A DNA stretch of 37,905 nt. Source: Segatella oulorum JCM 14966 (GTDB taxonomy: Bacteria; Bacteroidota; Bacteroidia; Bacteroidales; Bacteroidaceae). The notes below the pieces were generated by a model. The model saw only the letters and a program-made list of their open reading frames with translations. It searched no databases and had not been told where the DNA came from. This document shows positions 17,113-26,192 of the stretch, piece after piece. The position numbers and the translations under genes are program-made. The stretch lies in NCBI RefSeq assembly GCF_000613785.1, contig NZ_BAJQ01000025.1, forward strand, positions 1 through 37,905, read 5' to 3'. Each line of letters opens with the position of its first letter. The stretch's first letter is position 1.

Positions 17113-20100
17113 CAAGAAGGAGCATCTAAGGGCAAACATAGAAGCCATCAAGACCATCTTTGCCCTGCATCGGGAACAACGCACGGCGACACCCGAAGAA
17201 CGCACGATATTGGCAGCCTATACGGGCTTCGGCGCATTGAAGTGTATCCTCTCTCCTGCAAACACGATGGAGGACATTGCCCGATGGAACAAGTCGGAGT
17301 TGGAGCTATTCCCCTTGGTGATGGAACTGCATCGCACCATTCGGGATAACACCACCTCCGAATCGCAATACAAGAGCTATATGCAGAGCCTGAAAAATTC
17401 CGTGATGACCGCTTTCTATACTCCTGCACCCGTAGTACGGGAGATTGCCGCTTCCTTACGGGAGGCAGACATCGTCCCCAAGCGAATCCTCGACCCTTCG
17501 GCAGGAATGGGCGAGTTCATCCGCTCTTTTGATACCATTGCAGCCGAAGAGCATACGACCTTCGGTTTTGAGAAAGACATCCTTACGGGACAGATGCTCT
17601 CCGCTCTGCATCCTGAAGACAAGATACGCATCCGAGGCTTCGAGGAAATCGAATCCAAGCTCGGAGGTTATTTCGATGTGGTCAGCAGCAACATTCCTTT
17701 CGGAGATGTGGCCGTCTTCGACCCTGTTTTCAGCAAGACAGACGAACCTGCCCGAAAGATCGCCCGCATGTCCCTGCACAATTACTTTTTCGTCAAGGGG
17801 GTGGATATGCTCCGCGAAGGCGGTGTGTTGGCATTCATTACCTCGCAAGGAGTCATGAATGCCCCGACAAACGAGCCGGTACGGGAGTGGCTGATGAGCA
17901 TACCCGCCTTATTTCGGCAGTCCGCCTGCCCAACAATCTCTTCTCGGAAAATGCAGGGACGGAAGTGGGCAGTGACCTTATCGTCCTGCAAAAGCAGAGT
18001 GGGAAAAAGGAACTGACCGAAGAAGAACAGCGTTTCATCAAGAGTGAGAAACGCCCCAGCGGAGTGCTATTCAACACCTATCTGCGAAGTATGTCGCAAA
18101 TCGTGCATACCGAATGGAAGCAGGATACCGACCCTTACGGCAAGCCCGCCATCCTGTTCCATCACGAGGGCGGAGCGGAAGGCATCGCCACCGATATGGG
18201 CAAAATCCTGCGAGCTGATTTAGCCAAACGCTTGGACGTGGCGTTGTACCAAAAGCATATCTCCATTCAGGAGCAGCCCAAAGTTACCGTTTCTGTTTCT
18301 CCCGAGGTCAAGCAGGGAGAGCCAACGCTTACGCCTGCCGCTTCGACAGGGGAGCAATCACACCGAGAGGTGGTGCAACCGAAAGAGGAACAGCCGACGG
18401 AGCAAAACCGAAGCAGTGTCACACCGCAGGTACAACTGCTCGACCTTTTCGGCAATGTTATTCCGGAGGAAAAACCCAAACGTAAAGCTGCCGCAAAACC
18501 GAAATCTGTCGTATCACCCTCCATCTTTTCCGAGACTTCACAAAGCAATGATACGGCACTGGGGCTGAAAGACACAGGAGAGCTGTGGTGGCAGCAGGAC
18601 AAGGAGAAAGGGATGCAGCAGCGTCCCTATGAGGGTTTATGGCATGAACACCTCAGAGAGGGTTCTTTGCTGGCTTCGGACTTTCAGGTCGGAATGCTTG
18701 TCCGTGATATGGAGGACAACCGCATGTTTCAACCCATAGACCTCCCGTCCCAAGAACGACAGAAAATGTTGCTCTACATAGACCTGCGGGATGCCTACCA
18801 CGCCCTCTATGATTATGAAGCGGAACGCAAGGTGGCGAATGAATCCTTGCGACAGAATCTCAATGAGCTGTACGACCGTTTCGTTCGGTTGTACGGGCAT
18901 TTGAACGACCGCAAGAACCACGAGCAGATCCTGATGGATGCCGGGGGCAGGGAGATCCTTTTCTTGGAACGGAAGGTGGATAAAGAAACGCTCAAAGCCG
19001 ATATTTTCTGTCAGCCCGTTTCTTTCAGCCTGCACGAAGTGACAGAGGTGAGCAATGCCCAAGAGGCTCTCTCGGCTTCACTCAACAAATTCGGAGCGGT
19101 GGACACCGAGTATATGCTGTCATTGCTTCCCGAAAGTTCCGAAGAGGAAATGCTCTCCGAGCTGCACGGCAGGATTTACTACAATCCCTTGGAGGAGGGT
19201 ATGAAATTGCCGAAAAGTTCATATCGGGCAATGTGGTTGCTGCATCGGAGCGTATCGGACAATATCTATTGGAGCATCCGGAGGACACAAGGGCGCAAGC
19301 TCCTTGCAGGCACTGAAAGATGCCATCCCCGAACCAATTCCCTTCGTGGACTTGGATTTCAACTTCGGGGAGCGATGGATTCCTGTAAATCTCTACTCCG
19401 ATTATGCCTCGCACCTTTTCGACACGGAGGTGATGATACGCTACAATTCAAGTGCGGACGAATACTCCGTGGAGGCACGGATGCACAATGCCAATATCTG
19501 GGACAGGTTCTGTGTGCGGGGACAGCATCGTCGATACGATGGCATTGCCCTGATGAAACATGCCCTGCTGAATACGACGCCCGACATCACCAAGAAAATC
19601 ATGGTCGGCGACAAGGAGGTCAAGGTACGGGACACGGAAGCCATACAGATGGCAAACGCTAAAATCGATGAGATACGAAACGGCTTCACCGATTGGCTGA
19701 ACGAGCAGAGCGATGAGTTCAAGCAGCGGTTGGAGAAACTCTACAATGACACTTTCAATTGTTTTGTGCGTCCCCAGTATGATGGTTCCCATCAGACATT
19801 CCCCGACCTTAATCTGAAAGGCTTGGGTATCGAAAGCCTGTACGATAGTCAGAAGGATGCCGTGTGGATGTTGAAGCTTAACGGAGGAGGTATCTGTGAC
19901 CATCAAGTAGGGGCAGGGAAAACGCTCATCATGTGTACCGCTGCTTATGAGATGAAACGGCTCGGCTTGGCAAACAAGCCGATGATACTCGCTCTCAAAG
20001 CCAACGTGCAGGAGATAGCACAGACTTTCCAAACGGCTTACCCGAATGCCAAGCTGCTCTATCCGGGAAAGAACGATTTCACCCCCGACAAGCGGCAGCG

Positions 20101-22587
20101 GATTTTCCACGACATCAAGAATAACAACTGGGATTGCATTGTCCTCACGCACGACCAGTTCGGCATGATACCGCAGTCGGACGAGATACAGCAGAAAATC
20201 CTTCAGGACGAGCTGGACAGCGTGGAAGAGAACTTGGAGGTTTTGCGTCAGCAGGGACGCAGCATCTCCCGTGCGATGGAGAAAGGGCTTGTCAAGCGGC
20301 AGATGAATTTACAGGCGAAGCTGGATGAAATCAAGTTCAAGATAGAGAACCGCAAGGACGATATAGTGGATTTCAAGACAATGGGTATAGACCACCTTTT
20401 CGTGGACGAGTCGCATACGTTCAAAAATCTGATGTTCAACACCCGCCACGACCGTGTGGCAGGGTTGGGTAACAGCGAGGGCAGCCAAAGAGCCTTGAAT
20501 ATGCTCTTTGCCATACGAACCATTCAGGAAAGGACGGGGAAAGACTTGGGAGCAACTTTCCTTTCGGGGACGACCATATCGAACTCACTTACGGAGTTGT
20601 ACCTGCTGTTCAAGTATTTGCGTCCCCAAGCCCTCGAAGCACAGAAGATCAAGACCTTTGACGCGTGGGCTGCCATCTTCGCCAAGAAGTCGGTGGACTA
20701 TGAGTTTTCCGTCACTAACGAAATCGTACAGAAAGAGCGTTTCCGCTATTTTATCAAAGTGCCGGAGTTGGCAGCGTTCTACGCTCAAATCACCGATTAC
20801 CGGACGGCAAAAGACATCGGCATCGACCGACCGGAGAAAAATGAGATTATGCACAACATACCGCCCACACCCGAACAGGAGGAGTTTATCGCCAAGTTGG
20901 TGGAGTTTGCCAAGACGGGTAATGCGGAATTGCTCGGCCGCGCACCGCTCTCCGAACGGGAGGAGAAAGCCAAGATGCTCATTGCCACAGATATGGCGAG
21001 GAAGATGAGCTTGGATTTGAGGCTCATTGACCCCGACAGGTACGGAGATCATGTGGACAACAAGGCTTCCCACTGTGCCGCCAAGATTGCGGAGTACTAC
21101 CGCAAGTTCTATGAGCAGAAAGGAACGCAGTTTGTGTTCAGCGACCTCGGCACTTATAAGCCCGGTGAATGGAATCCTTACAGCGAAATCAAACGAAAGT
21201 TGGTGGAAGATCACAGCATTCCTGCTCAGGAGATACGCTTTATTCAGGAAGCTAAGACCGACAAGGCTCGAAAGACGCTCATCGCGGGAATGAATGAAGG
21301 TTCAATTCGAGTGCTTTTCGGTTCTACGAGTATGCTCGGCACGGGTGTAAACGCCCAAAAACGTGCCGTCGCCATTCATCATTTGGACACGCCGTGGCGT
21401 CCTTCCGACTTGGAGCAGAGGGACGGACGAGCCGTGCGCAAGGGCAATGAAGTTGCCAAATTCCATGCGGACAATAAAGTGGATGTCATTATCTATGCTG
21501 TGGAGAAGTCACTTGACAGTTATAAATTCAACCTGTTGCATAATAAGCAACTCTTCATCGAACAGCTTAAAAACAATCGTATGGGTAGCCGTACCATTGA
21601 TGAGGGAAGTATGGACGAGAAATCGGGAATGAATTTTTCCGAATACGTCGCCATCCTCTCCGGGAATACCGATTTATTGGAGAAGGCAAAGTTGGAAAAG
21701 AAGATTGCCAGTTTGGACAGCGAGCGGCAGGCGTTCATTCGCAGTAAGTCATCCTCCCGGAGTCGATTGGACGAAGTCGTGCGGACGGTGGACGGCAACA
21801 AGGAGCTGATAGCCCGTTTCCAAAGCGACTGGGACTTGTACCAAAGCCGTGTACAGAAGGATAAGGAGGGCAATATCCTCAACCCGATAACGCTCAAAGG
21901 GGTAGAAGGAAGCGACCCGAAACGCATCGCTGCCAAACTCGCGGAAATCAACGAGAAAGCCTGCACACGGGAGAGTATTTCAATATCGGAACACTCTACG
22001 GATTTAATCTTGTGGTCAAGACGGAATCCTCCTCTAAAGACCTTTTCGACCTTTCGCAGAACAAGTTCTTCGTGATGGGAGAAAGCGGAATGAAGTACAG
22101 CTACAACAACGGCAGGATTGCGGCAGACCCGCAACTCGCCAGTATGAATTTCCTGAACGCCTTGGAGAAGATACCCGGCTTGATTGAGAAGTTTAAGGCG
22201 GACACGGAAAAGATAGCCAAGGATATTCCGGTTTTGCAGGAGGTCGTGAACGGATCTTGGAAGAAGGAAGAGCAGCTCAAAGACCTCAAAACGGAACTTG
22301 CCGCCCTTGACCGCAAGATACAGCTCTCTCTAAAACCCATCGAGCAGGGAGAGAGTGAGCAAGAAAGTGCGGAGATGATGCAGGATGAGAAAGGAAAGAC
22401 AGAAGAAATGGAACGGTCACGTCCGATTGAGCCGACTGTCGCCGCCTCCTCCGTCAGCACCTCCGTGGCTCAAACCGACAGACCGTTGGAAAGCAATGGG
22501 CAGAGTATCTCCGCTACACAGCCCTCTATGGACGGACTGCCGCCGTCTCTGGCAGAAAAGGTGTTCGTTGTCAGGCCGAAAATATAA
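17099..22587 (+). pseudogene. Giant N6-adenine methylase/SNF2-type helicase protein, broken by four frameshifts
   Basis: Conceptual repair gives 1830 residues. The N-terminal methylase has the SAM motif DPSAGMGEF and the catalytic-type motif SNIPFGD. A low-complexity Pro/Glu/Lys linker (about 18260-18550) follows, then a coiled region, then a helicase with Walker A HQVGAGKT, Walker B-like VDESHTF, motif III GTTISNS and motif [14 protein letters not shown]. Breaks lie near 17896, 19198, 19301 and 21970, and each is repaired by one added base (for example GGG to GGGG). Reading frames match conserved text on both sides of every break. Large methylase-helicase fusions of this kind are common in Bacteroidales mobile elements and may protect the element from restriction or serve in transfer. 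Four separate one-base losses suggest sequence error. Confidence 0.82.
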
Positions 22588-22617
22588 TCTGTAATGTTAT
22601 CATCACATTCAAACGGC

Positions 22618-22652
22618 AGCCCCCGACTTGTCATTACGACAAAACGGGGGCT
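22618..22652. terminator. Strong hairpin between convergent genes
   Basis: AGCCCCCG (22618-22625) pairs with CGGGGGCT (22645-22652). Inside, TTGTC pairs with GACAA. It lies 31 nt after the methylase/helicase stop and 24 nt before the end of a minus-strand HTH gene. The following sequence TTGCTGTTGC is only moderately T-rich. Confidence 0.65.
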
Positions 22653-22675
22653 TTGCTGTTGCGTATAATCCGAAA

Positions 22676-22996
22676 TTACGTGCCTTTGGACGGTCTCTTC
22701 CTTTTTCGTTTGAGGTTCTCCGTAAAGTGGGTTTGCATAAAGGCAAGGATTTCCGATTCCAAATACCACGTCTTGTGGTAAACGATGTGGAAAGGAAGTG
22801 TACCCGATGCCCGATAACGTTGCAAGGTGCGCTTGCTGATTTGGAGCATCAGACAAACCTCTTGGTTATCCAGCAGCGGTTCTCCATCTATCATCGGACG
22901 TTGGGGTATGTCGGCAGTCGTCTGTTTCAAGTCATCGAAACGCTTCATGATGCGTTCCATCCATTCAAGGAAAGTCTCTCTATCCAATAGTTCCAT
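22676..22996 (-). CDS. Small helix-turn-helix protein (Xis/MerR-like HTH_17)
   Basis: This 106-residue protein has an N-terminal helical part and a winged helix-turn-helix (about 40-90): LLDNQEVCLMLQISKRTLQR followed by YRASGTLPF and a beta-wing. Such domains are typical of excisionases and their regulators in Bacteroidota elements (Xis2c/Xis2d of CTnDOT). A basic tail (KRKRKRPSKGT) may add DNA affinity. Its start overlaps the end of the upstream HTH gene by 17 bases, so the two are coupled. A direct role in excision is inferred from family and position. Confidence 0.8.
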   Translation of the reverse strand: MELLDRETFLEWMERIMKRFDDLKQTTADIPQRPMIDGEPLLDNQEVCLMLQISKRTLQRYRASGTLPFHIVYHKTWYLESEILAFMQTHFTENLKRKRKRPSKGT

Positions 22997-23333
22997 TCTT
23001 TATCCTCCTGCTTTTAAGTTCGAAGTTATGCCGTAGCTCTTTCAGGTTCTGAGGATTGCAGTACAGGCTCTTGTTTCGTATCGCCTCCTCGATGTCATGC
23101 AGGTCGTAGTAGCAACGCCCATAAATCATCTTGTAGCTGATTCTGTCCGTACTGCGCATACGCTGAAGGGTACGCTTGCTGATACCGAGGATCTCGGCTA
23201 ACTCATCGTTGGTAACAAGGCGGTTTTCGTACTCTATCTTTGCCTTTTCCTCTTTCTCCACATATCGGAGGATTTTCTCTATTTTGCCCATCAGTTCGTG
23301 GTAGGCTTTGCTTTCGATTGTTATGACATCCAT
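22980..23333 (-). CDS. Small helix-turn-helix protein (Xis/MerR-like HTH_17)
   Basis: This 117-residue protein starts at ATG 23333 (MDVITIESKAYHELM), 25 nt after the -7-like box at 23358-23365. The frame is open further upstream, but that part is rich in Cys and Trp and crosses the promoter. A coiled N-terminal part precedes the HTH RLVTNDELAEILGISKRTLQ followed by RMRS and a wing. The N-terminus resembles that of the divergent gene at 23555 (MEVITIEKKTYEAMM), so the two are paralogues. It is probably a DNA-bending or regulatory protein of the excision module. Confidence 0.8.
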   Translation of the reverse strand: MDVITIESKAYHELMGKIEKILRYVEKEEKAKIEYENRLVTNDELAEILGISKRTLQRMRSTDRISYKMIYGRCYYDLHDIEEAIRNKSLYCNPQNLKELRHNFELKSRRIKNGTIG

Positions 23334-23357
23334 GACGCTTTGAATTTGATTATGCTG

Positions 23358-23365
23358 CAAAGTTC
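23358..23365 (-). promoter_or_regulatory. -7-like box of the minus-strand HTH pair
   Basis: GAACTTTG, reading leftward, differs from TAnnTTTG at one base and lies 25 nt before ATG 23333. The box is identical to that of the DUF1302-like gene. The stretch from here to the 28-bp repeat (23366-23451) shows no further recognisable element. Confidence 0.4.
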
Positions 23366-23451
23366 GGGAGTTAAAACCGTCTGGATTGTATGCTAAATAT
23401 GTACTGAATAGAGATTTTTCTGTCTGATTCCAAAAGCCATACGACAAAAGC

Positions 23452-23523
23452 ATCCATATTGAAGCCACAAGTACGCAGTAAAGGAAATGCTGGTTTAGAA
23501 TGCTTCCTCCGTAAGTACATTTG
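23452..23523 (+). promoter_or_regulatory. Promoter of the plus-strand HTH pair: 28-bp repeat copy 2 plus -7 box
   Basis: The repeat (23452-23479) differs from the copy at 12739 by a single T/C. It is 36 nt upstream of the -7 box TACATTTG (23516-23523), the same spacing as at copy 1. ATG 23555 follows 32 nt after the box. Sequences between repeat and box are otherwise unrelated, which argues for selection on the repeat. Confidence 0.65.
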
Positions 23524-23554
23524 CACAAAGTGTAACATTAAAACGGACAAGAAT

Positions 23555-23833
23555 ATGGAAGTAATAACAATCGAGAAGAAAACGTATGAAGCCATGATGG
23601 AACGTTTCCGCATTTTGACCGCCAAAGTCGATGCCCTGTGTCGGGAGTGTGACGAAAAGCGTATGGGCAGGTGGCTGGACAATCAGGATGTCTGCCGAAT
23701 CCTGAACATCAGTTTGCGTACCCTGCAAACTTACCGCAGCAACCGGATGCTGCCCTATACGCAAATAGGGTATAAGATGTTCTACAAGCCGGAGGATGTC
23801 GGGAAACTGATCGAACAATCCTCCGCTTTATGA
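23555..23833 (+). CDS. Small helix-turn-helix protein (Xis-like HTH_17)
   Basis: This 92-residue protein starts at ATG 23555, chosen because the promoter box is at 23516-23523 and because MEVITIEKKTYEAMM matches the N-terminus of its divergent paralogue. It has a coiled N-terminal part, then the HTH WLDNQDVCRILNISLRTLQT and a wing ending KPEDVGKLIEQ. It belongs to the same class as CTnDOT Xis2c/Xis2d. It is first in a two-gene unit pointing to the integrase and under the repeat-bearing promoter, so it is a good candidate for an excisionase. Confidence 0.82.
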   Translation: MEVITIEKKTYEAMMERFRILTAKVDALCRECDEKRMGRWLDNQDVCRILNISLRTLQTYRSNRMLPYTQIGYKMFYKPEDVGKLIEQSSAL

Positions 23834-23861
23834 CCGATGAATAGTATCACCACTAAATCCG

Positions 23862-24173
23862 ATGCAAAATATGGACAACGATGTAAAGACCAAGAACAAC
23901 GAAGAGATTGCGCACTTTTTCAACGCGAGCGACCGTATGATAAAGGGGATAGATGTCCTGCGGAAAAAGAACAGACCTCTGCTTAACGGGCATCGCTATC
24001 TGACGGACGATGAACTGTCCCGCCTGTTGCATATCAACCGGCGCACGTTACAGGATTATCGCAACATGGGAAGAATCTCCTTTGTCAAGTTAGGCGGAAA
24101 AGTACTCTACCGGGAAGAAGATGTGGAAAAACTGTTGCAGGAGAATTATCGCCCTCGGTTTGAGAAGCCTTGA
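23862..24173 (+). CDS. Small helix-turn-helix protein (Xis-like HTH_17)
   Basis: This 103-residue protein has possible starts at 23862 and 23871 (MDNDVKTKNNEE). The N-terminal part is charged, and the HTH is YLTDDELSRLLHINRRTLQD followed by YRNMGRISF and a wing ending REEDVEKLLQ. It follows the previous HTH gene after 28 nt on the same strand and ends just before a perfect 14-bp hairpin. Together they match the two-gene xis2c-xis2d arrangement of CTnDOT, although which corresponds to which cannot be decided here. Confidence 0.82.
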   Translation: MQNMDNDVKTKNNEEIAHFFNASDRMIKGIDVLRKKNRPLLNGHRYLTDDELSRLLHINRRTLQDYRNMGRISFVKLGGKVLYREEDVEKLLQENYRPRFEKP

Positions 24174-24179
24174 CAGAGC

Positions 24180-24215
24180 AACAGGCAGTAAGAAACTCTT
24201 CTCTTACTGCCTGTT
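24180..24215. terminator. Perfect 14-bp hairpin between convergent HTH and orf2 genes
   Basis: AACAGGCAGTAAGA (24180-24193) pairs perfectly with TCTTACTGCCTGTT (24202-24215) across an 8-nt loop. It begins 7 nt after the HTH stop and ends 8 nt before the stop of orf2 on the other strand, where a two-way terminator is expected. No long T-run follows on either side. Confidence 0.7.
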
Positions 24216-24222
24216 CTCATAT

Positions 24223-24585
24223 TCAGTTGTACCATCCGCCTTTGCCATAACACACAAGTAATGGAGGACTTGTTCTCTTCTTTTCGGTCAGTCTTCCGAT
24301 TATCCATTGACGGAAACTCTTTGCCTGTGGAGAAGCAAAGCGAAATGACAGCATCGTAATCATTTCAAGGTTGTATAAATCCACCGAACCATCCCTAAAC
24401 AATAGCGTTTGCATTACCTCATCTTCCTTGAGCAAGCCCTCTTTGAAGATAGACTTGATGTGGCTGTTTACCTTGCCGGAGAATACGCTGAACAAGGAGG
24501 CTATTTCGCAAGCCGACATCCAAATGGTAATTGTCGGGATATGTATTTTTCCGTTCTCTCCAATGGTTATGATTTCTCTTTTCAT
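24223..24585 (-). CDS. RhuM-like small protein, orf2 position of CTnDOT-like elements
   Basis: This 120-residue protein contains MSACEIASLFSVFSGKVNSH followed by IKSIFKEGLL, and later YNLEMITMLSFRFASPQAKS followed by FRQWIIGRL. Both stretches resemble the N-terminal half of RhuM-type proteins, but the gene stops where those continue, so it is either a short family member or a truncated one. It starts 14 bp after the integrase stop on the same strand, the position of orf2 in CTnDOT, and is probably co-transcribed with int. Its function is unknown. Confidence 0.72.
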   Translation of the reverse strand: MKREIITIGENGKIHIPTITIWMSACEIASLFSVFSGKVNSHIKSIFKEGLLKEDEVMQTLLFRDGSVDLYNLEMITMLSFRFASPQAKSFRQWIIGRLTEKKRTSPPLLVCYGKGGWYN

Positions 24586-24599
24586 CGTTCGTCCTCCTT

Positions 24600-25835
24600 T
24601 TATATAGTGATACCATTGAACTGCTCTATCTTACTCAGTTTGTCGGAGAGTGCCGCCATGTCCCGACTTTCCTTTTCGTGGGTGATTTTGGCGTAAATCT
24701 GCGTGGTGCGGATATTCGTGTGTCCGAGCATCTTGGAAAGGGTTTCGATGGGAACGCCGTTGGTCAGACAGATTTCCGTCGCCATAGTATGGCGGCTGGT
24801 ATGCCACGTAATCTCTTTTTCGATACCGCAGAGTCCGATGATTTTCTTGATGTTCTTGCAGGCGGTAATATACTGCGGAACGGGCAGGAGGTAATCCTCC
24901 TTCGCCATGCCATCGTACTTCTCGATAATCTGCTTCGGAATATCCAAAAGCATGATATTGGACTCCACACCCGTCTTTTGTCGCTTGGTCATAATCCAGA
25001 GTTTACCGTCAAAGGAGATTTGAAGATTGTCCTTGGTCAGGTTCTTCATATCGGTAAAGGACAAGCCGGTAAAACAGCAGAAGACGTACAAATCCCGAAC
25101 CAGTTCCATCGACTTGCGCCTGAACTTCAAATCCAACAGTTGTCGGATTTCATCCTTGGTCAGATAGTCCCTGTCGGTACTCTCGGCGGATATGCTGTAA
25201 TCCACGAACGGGTCACGAACCATCCATCCGTGATTCTGGGCAATGGTAATCATACGGCGCAGGGGCATCATGTAAATCCATACCGTGTTGTTACAGCATT
25301 GCTTTTCGGTGCGCAGGAAGATGTCAAAGTCGATAATGAAAGCCGGAGTGAGTTCTTTCAAAGCAATGTCGCTGACACGGTAGCGGTTCTTGATGAACTC
25401 CTCCAGATGCTTATAGACCGTGCAATACTTGTGGTAGGTGGATGGGCATCGCAAGCCTGCATCGACCTGTTTAAAAAAGTCCTCATTGTGCTGGGAAAAG
25501 ACTTTCAGCAAGGTTTCATGCCGCATTTCCAAGCCCAAGAAAGCGTTCTTCACTTTCTCGGCAGTGACATAGTTATCCCGCTCGGCTATCTCCTTGTATT
25601 TGGCATTGATGCCGACACGTATCTTGTCCAAGAAACGGTTGGTTTCCAAGGCCACGGTACTTTTTCCCGAAGCTCGGTTGCTCTTGATGTCCCACAAGTT
25701 AGGATGGATGTCGCATTTGCAACTGAACTGGGCTATCGTACCGTCTATGGTGATACGGCACATCACGGGAACGGAACCGTTCTTCTTGGGGGCGTTCTTT
25801 TTGAGGTAGAACAGAACCTTAAACGTACTACGCAT
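24600..25835 (-). CDS. int: Tyrosine recombinase, IntDOT-type integrase
   Basis: This 411-residue protein has the length of IntDOT. It has an arm-binding N-terminal domain (1-100), a core-binding domain (about 110-210) and a catalytic domain. Catalytic residues are Arg285 and Lys287 (KRQKTG), His345 and Arg348 (WHTSRHT), His372 (LGHTN) and Tyr381. At the position of the first conserved arginine it has Ser259 in FTGLSFTD, the unusual replacement known for IntDOT. This places the element in the CTnDOT/ERL group, whose integrases join 10-bp GTAnnTTTGC cores across a mismatched overlap. A core of this form lies 134 bp upstream of the start. The -7 box is TAGTTTTG (25865-25858). Confidence 0.95.
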   Translation of the reverse strand: MRSTFKVLFYLKKNAPKKNGSVPVMCRITIDGTIAQFSCKCDIHPNLWDIKSNRASGKSTVALETNRFLDKIRVGINAKYKEIAERDNYVTAEKVKNAFLGLEMRHETLLKVFSQHNEDFFKQVDAGLRCPSTYHKYCTVYKHLEEFIKNRYRVSDIALKELTPAFIIDFDIFLRTEKQCCNNTVWIYMMPLRRMITIAQNHGWMVRDPFVDYSISAESTDRDYLTKDEIRQLLDLKFRRKSMELVRDLYVFCCFTGLSFTDMKNLTKDNLQISFDGKLWIMTKRQKTGVESNIMLLDIPKQIIEKYDGMAKEDYLLPVPQYITACKNIKKIIGLCGIEKEITWHTSRHTMATEICLTNGVPIETLSKMLGHTNIRTTQIYAKITHEKESRDMAALSDKLSKIEQFNGITI

Positions 25836-25857
25836 AACTCTGACTTTTTACGGTTTA

Positions 25858-25865
25858 CAAAACTA
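25858..25865 (-). promoter_or_regulatory. -7 box of the integrase gene
   Basis: TAGTTTTG, reading leftward, fits TAnnTTTG and lies 22 nt before the integrase ATG. No convincing -33 TTTG is seen upstream, in line with weak constitutive expression of int. Confidence 0.5.
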
Positions 25866-25968
25866 TTCATTGTCAGGTTATTTGTTGCTATGCAAAACAT
25901 TGTCGTTCAATGGTAAAGAAACAGTCCGCAATTTATTTGCCTGTTTCCTTTCATCGAAGTACCTTTGC

Positions 25969-25978
25969 AGGAGGTAAT
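25969..25978 (+). other. Candidate attachment core (att) of the element, GTACCTTTGC
   Basis: The 10-mer matches the CTnDOT core consensus GTAnnTTTGC exactly and lies 134 bp outside the start of an IntDOT-type integrase, where an element end is expected. The same 10-mer also occurs at 9055-9064 (minus strand), where it is the receptor -7 box, so the sequence match alone is not decisive. The second junction is outside the window. Confidence 0.6.
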
Positions 25979-26192
25979 CCCCGAAATTCAGGTCGGATTT
26001 TGCACTGTTCGTTACCGCTTTTCCCAATCCTCACTTGCAAAGGAGGTGGTAATGTTTTGGTAACGCTGCTCTGTCCGAAGTTGGTATAACCCCGTCTTTT
26101 CGAGGTTTTGCGTCGAAAGGGTCAAAAAACAGAACTGACTGACTCACAAATCATTCACGCTATTTCGCCTTTTCTTGAACCTTGGGGATAGA
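25979..26192. other. Non-coding stretch between att candidate and repeat array
   Basis: No credible gene is seen. A perfect 7-bp inverted pair, CGTTACC and GGTAACG, lies near 26014 and 26070. AGGAGGTAAT and AGGAGGTGGTAAT are two similar purine-rich stretches. This may be chromosomal DNA just outside the element. Confidence 0.4.

Larger units (their letters stand above)
1..25978. mobile_element. CTnDOT-like integrated conjugative element, integrase-proximal end (left part outside window)
   Basis: The segment carries a 411-residue IntDOT-like integrase, a RhuM-like orf2, Xis-like HTH proteins, topoisomerase III (the exc counterpart), DUF3945 and DUF1896 proteins and a methylase/SNF2-helicase protein, all typical of Bacteroidales conjugative elements. 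Cargo (receptor, ABC pair, AraC, RND genes) lies beyond the core. The right boundary is placed at a GTACCTTTGC core 134 bp upstream of the integrase start. The other end and the transfer (tra/mob) genes are not in the window, so the element type is inferred from its core genes. The rsmG side reads as ordinary chromosome. Confidence 0.75.

Noticed and set aside
12739..23479. The two 28-bp repeats as attachment or target-site duplications of an inserted module
   Set aside because: Each copy stands at the same distance from a -7 box, and the segment between them contains the element core rather than a self-contained insertion. A regulatory explanation fits better.
24678..25916. 412-residue open frame opposite the integrase gene
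   Set aside because: It is the antisense shadow of a well-supported integrase with all catalytic residues; no domain is recognisable in it.
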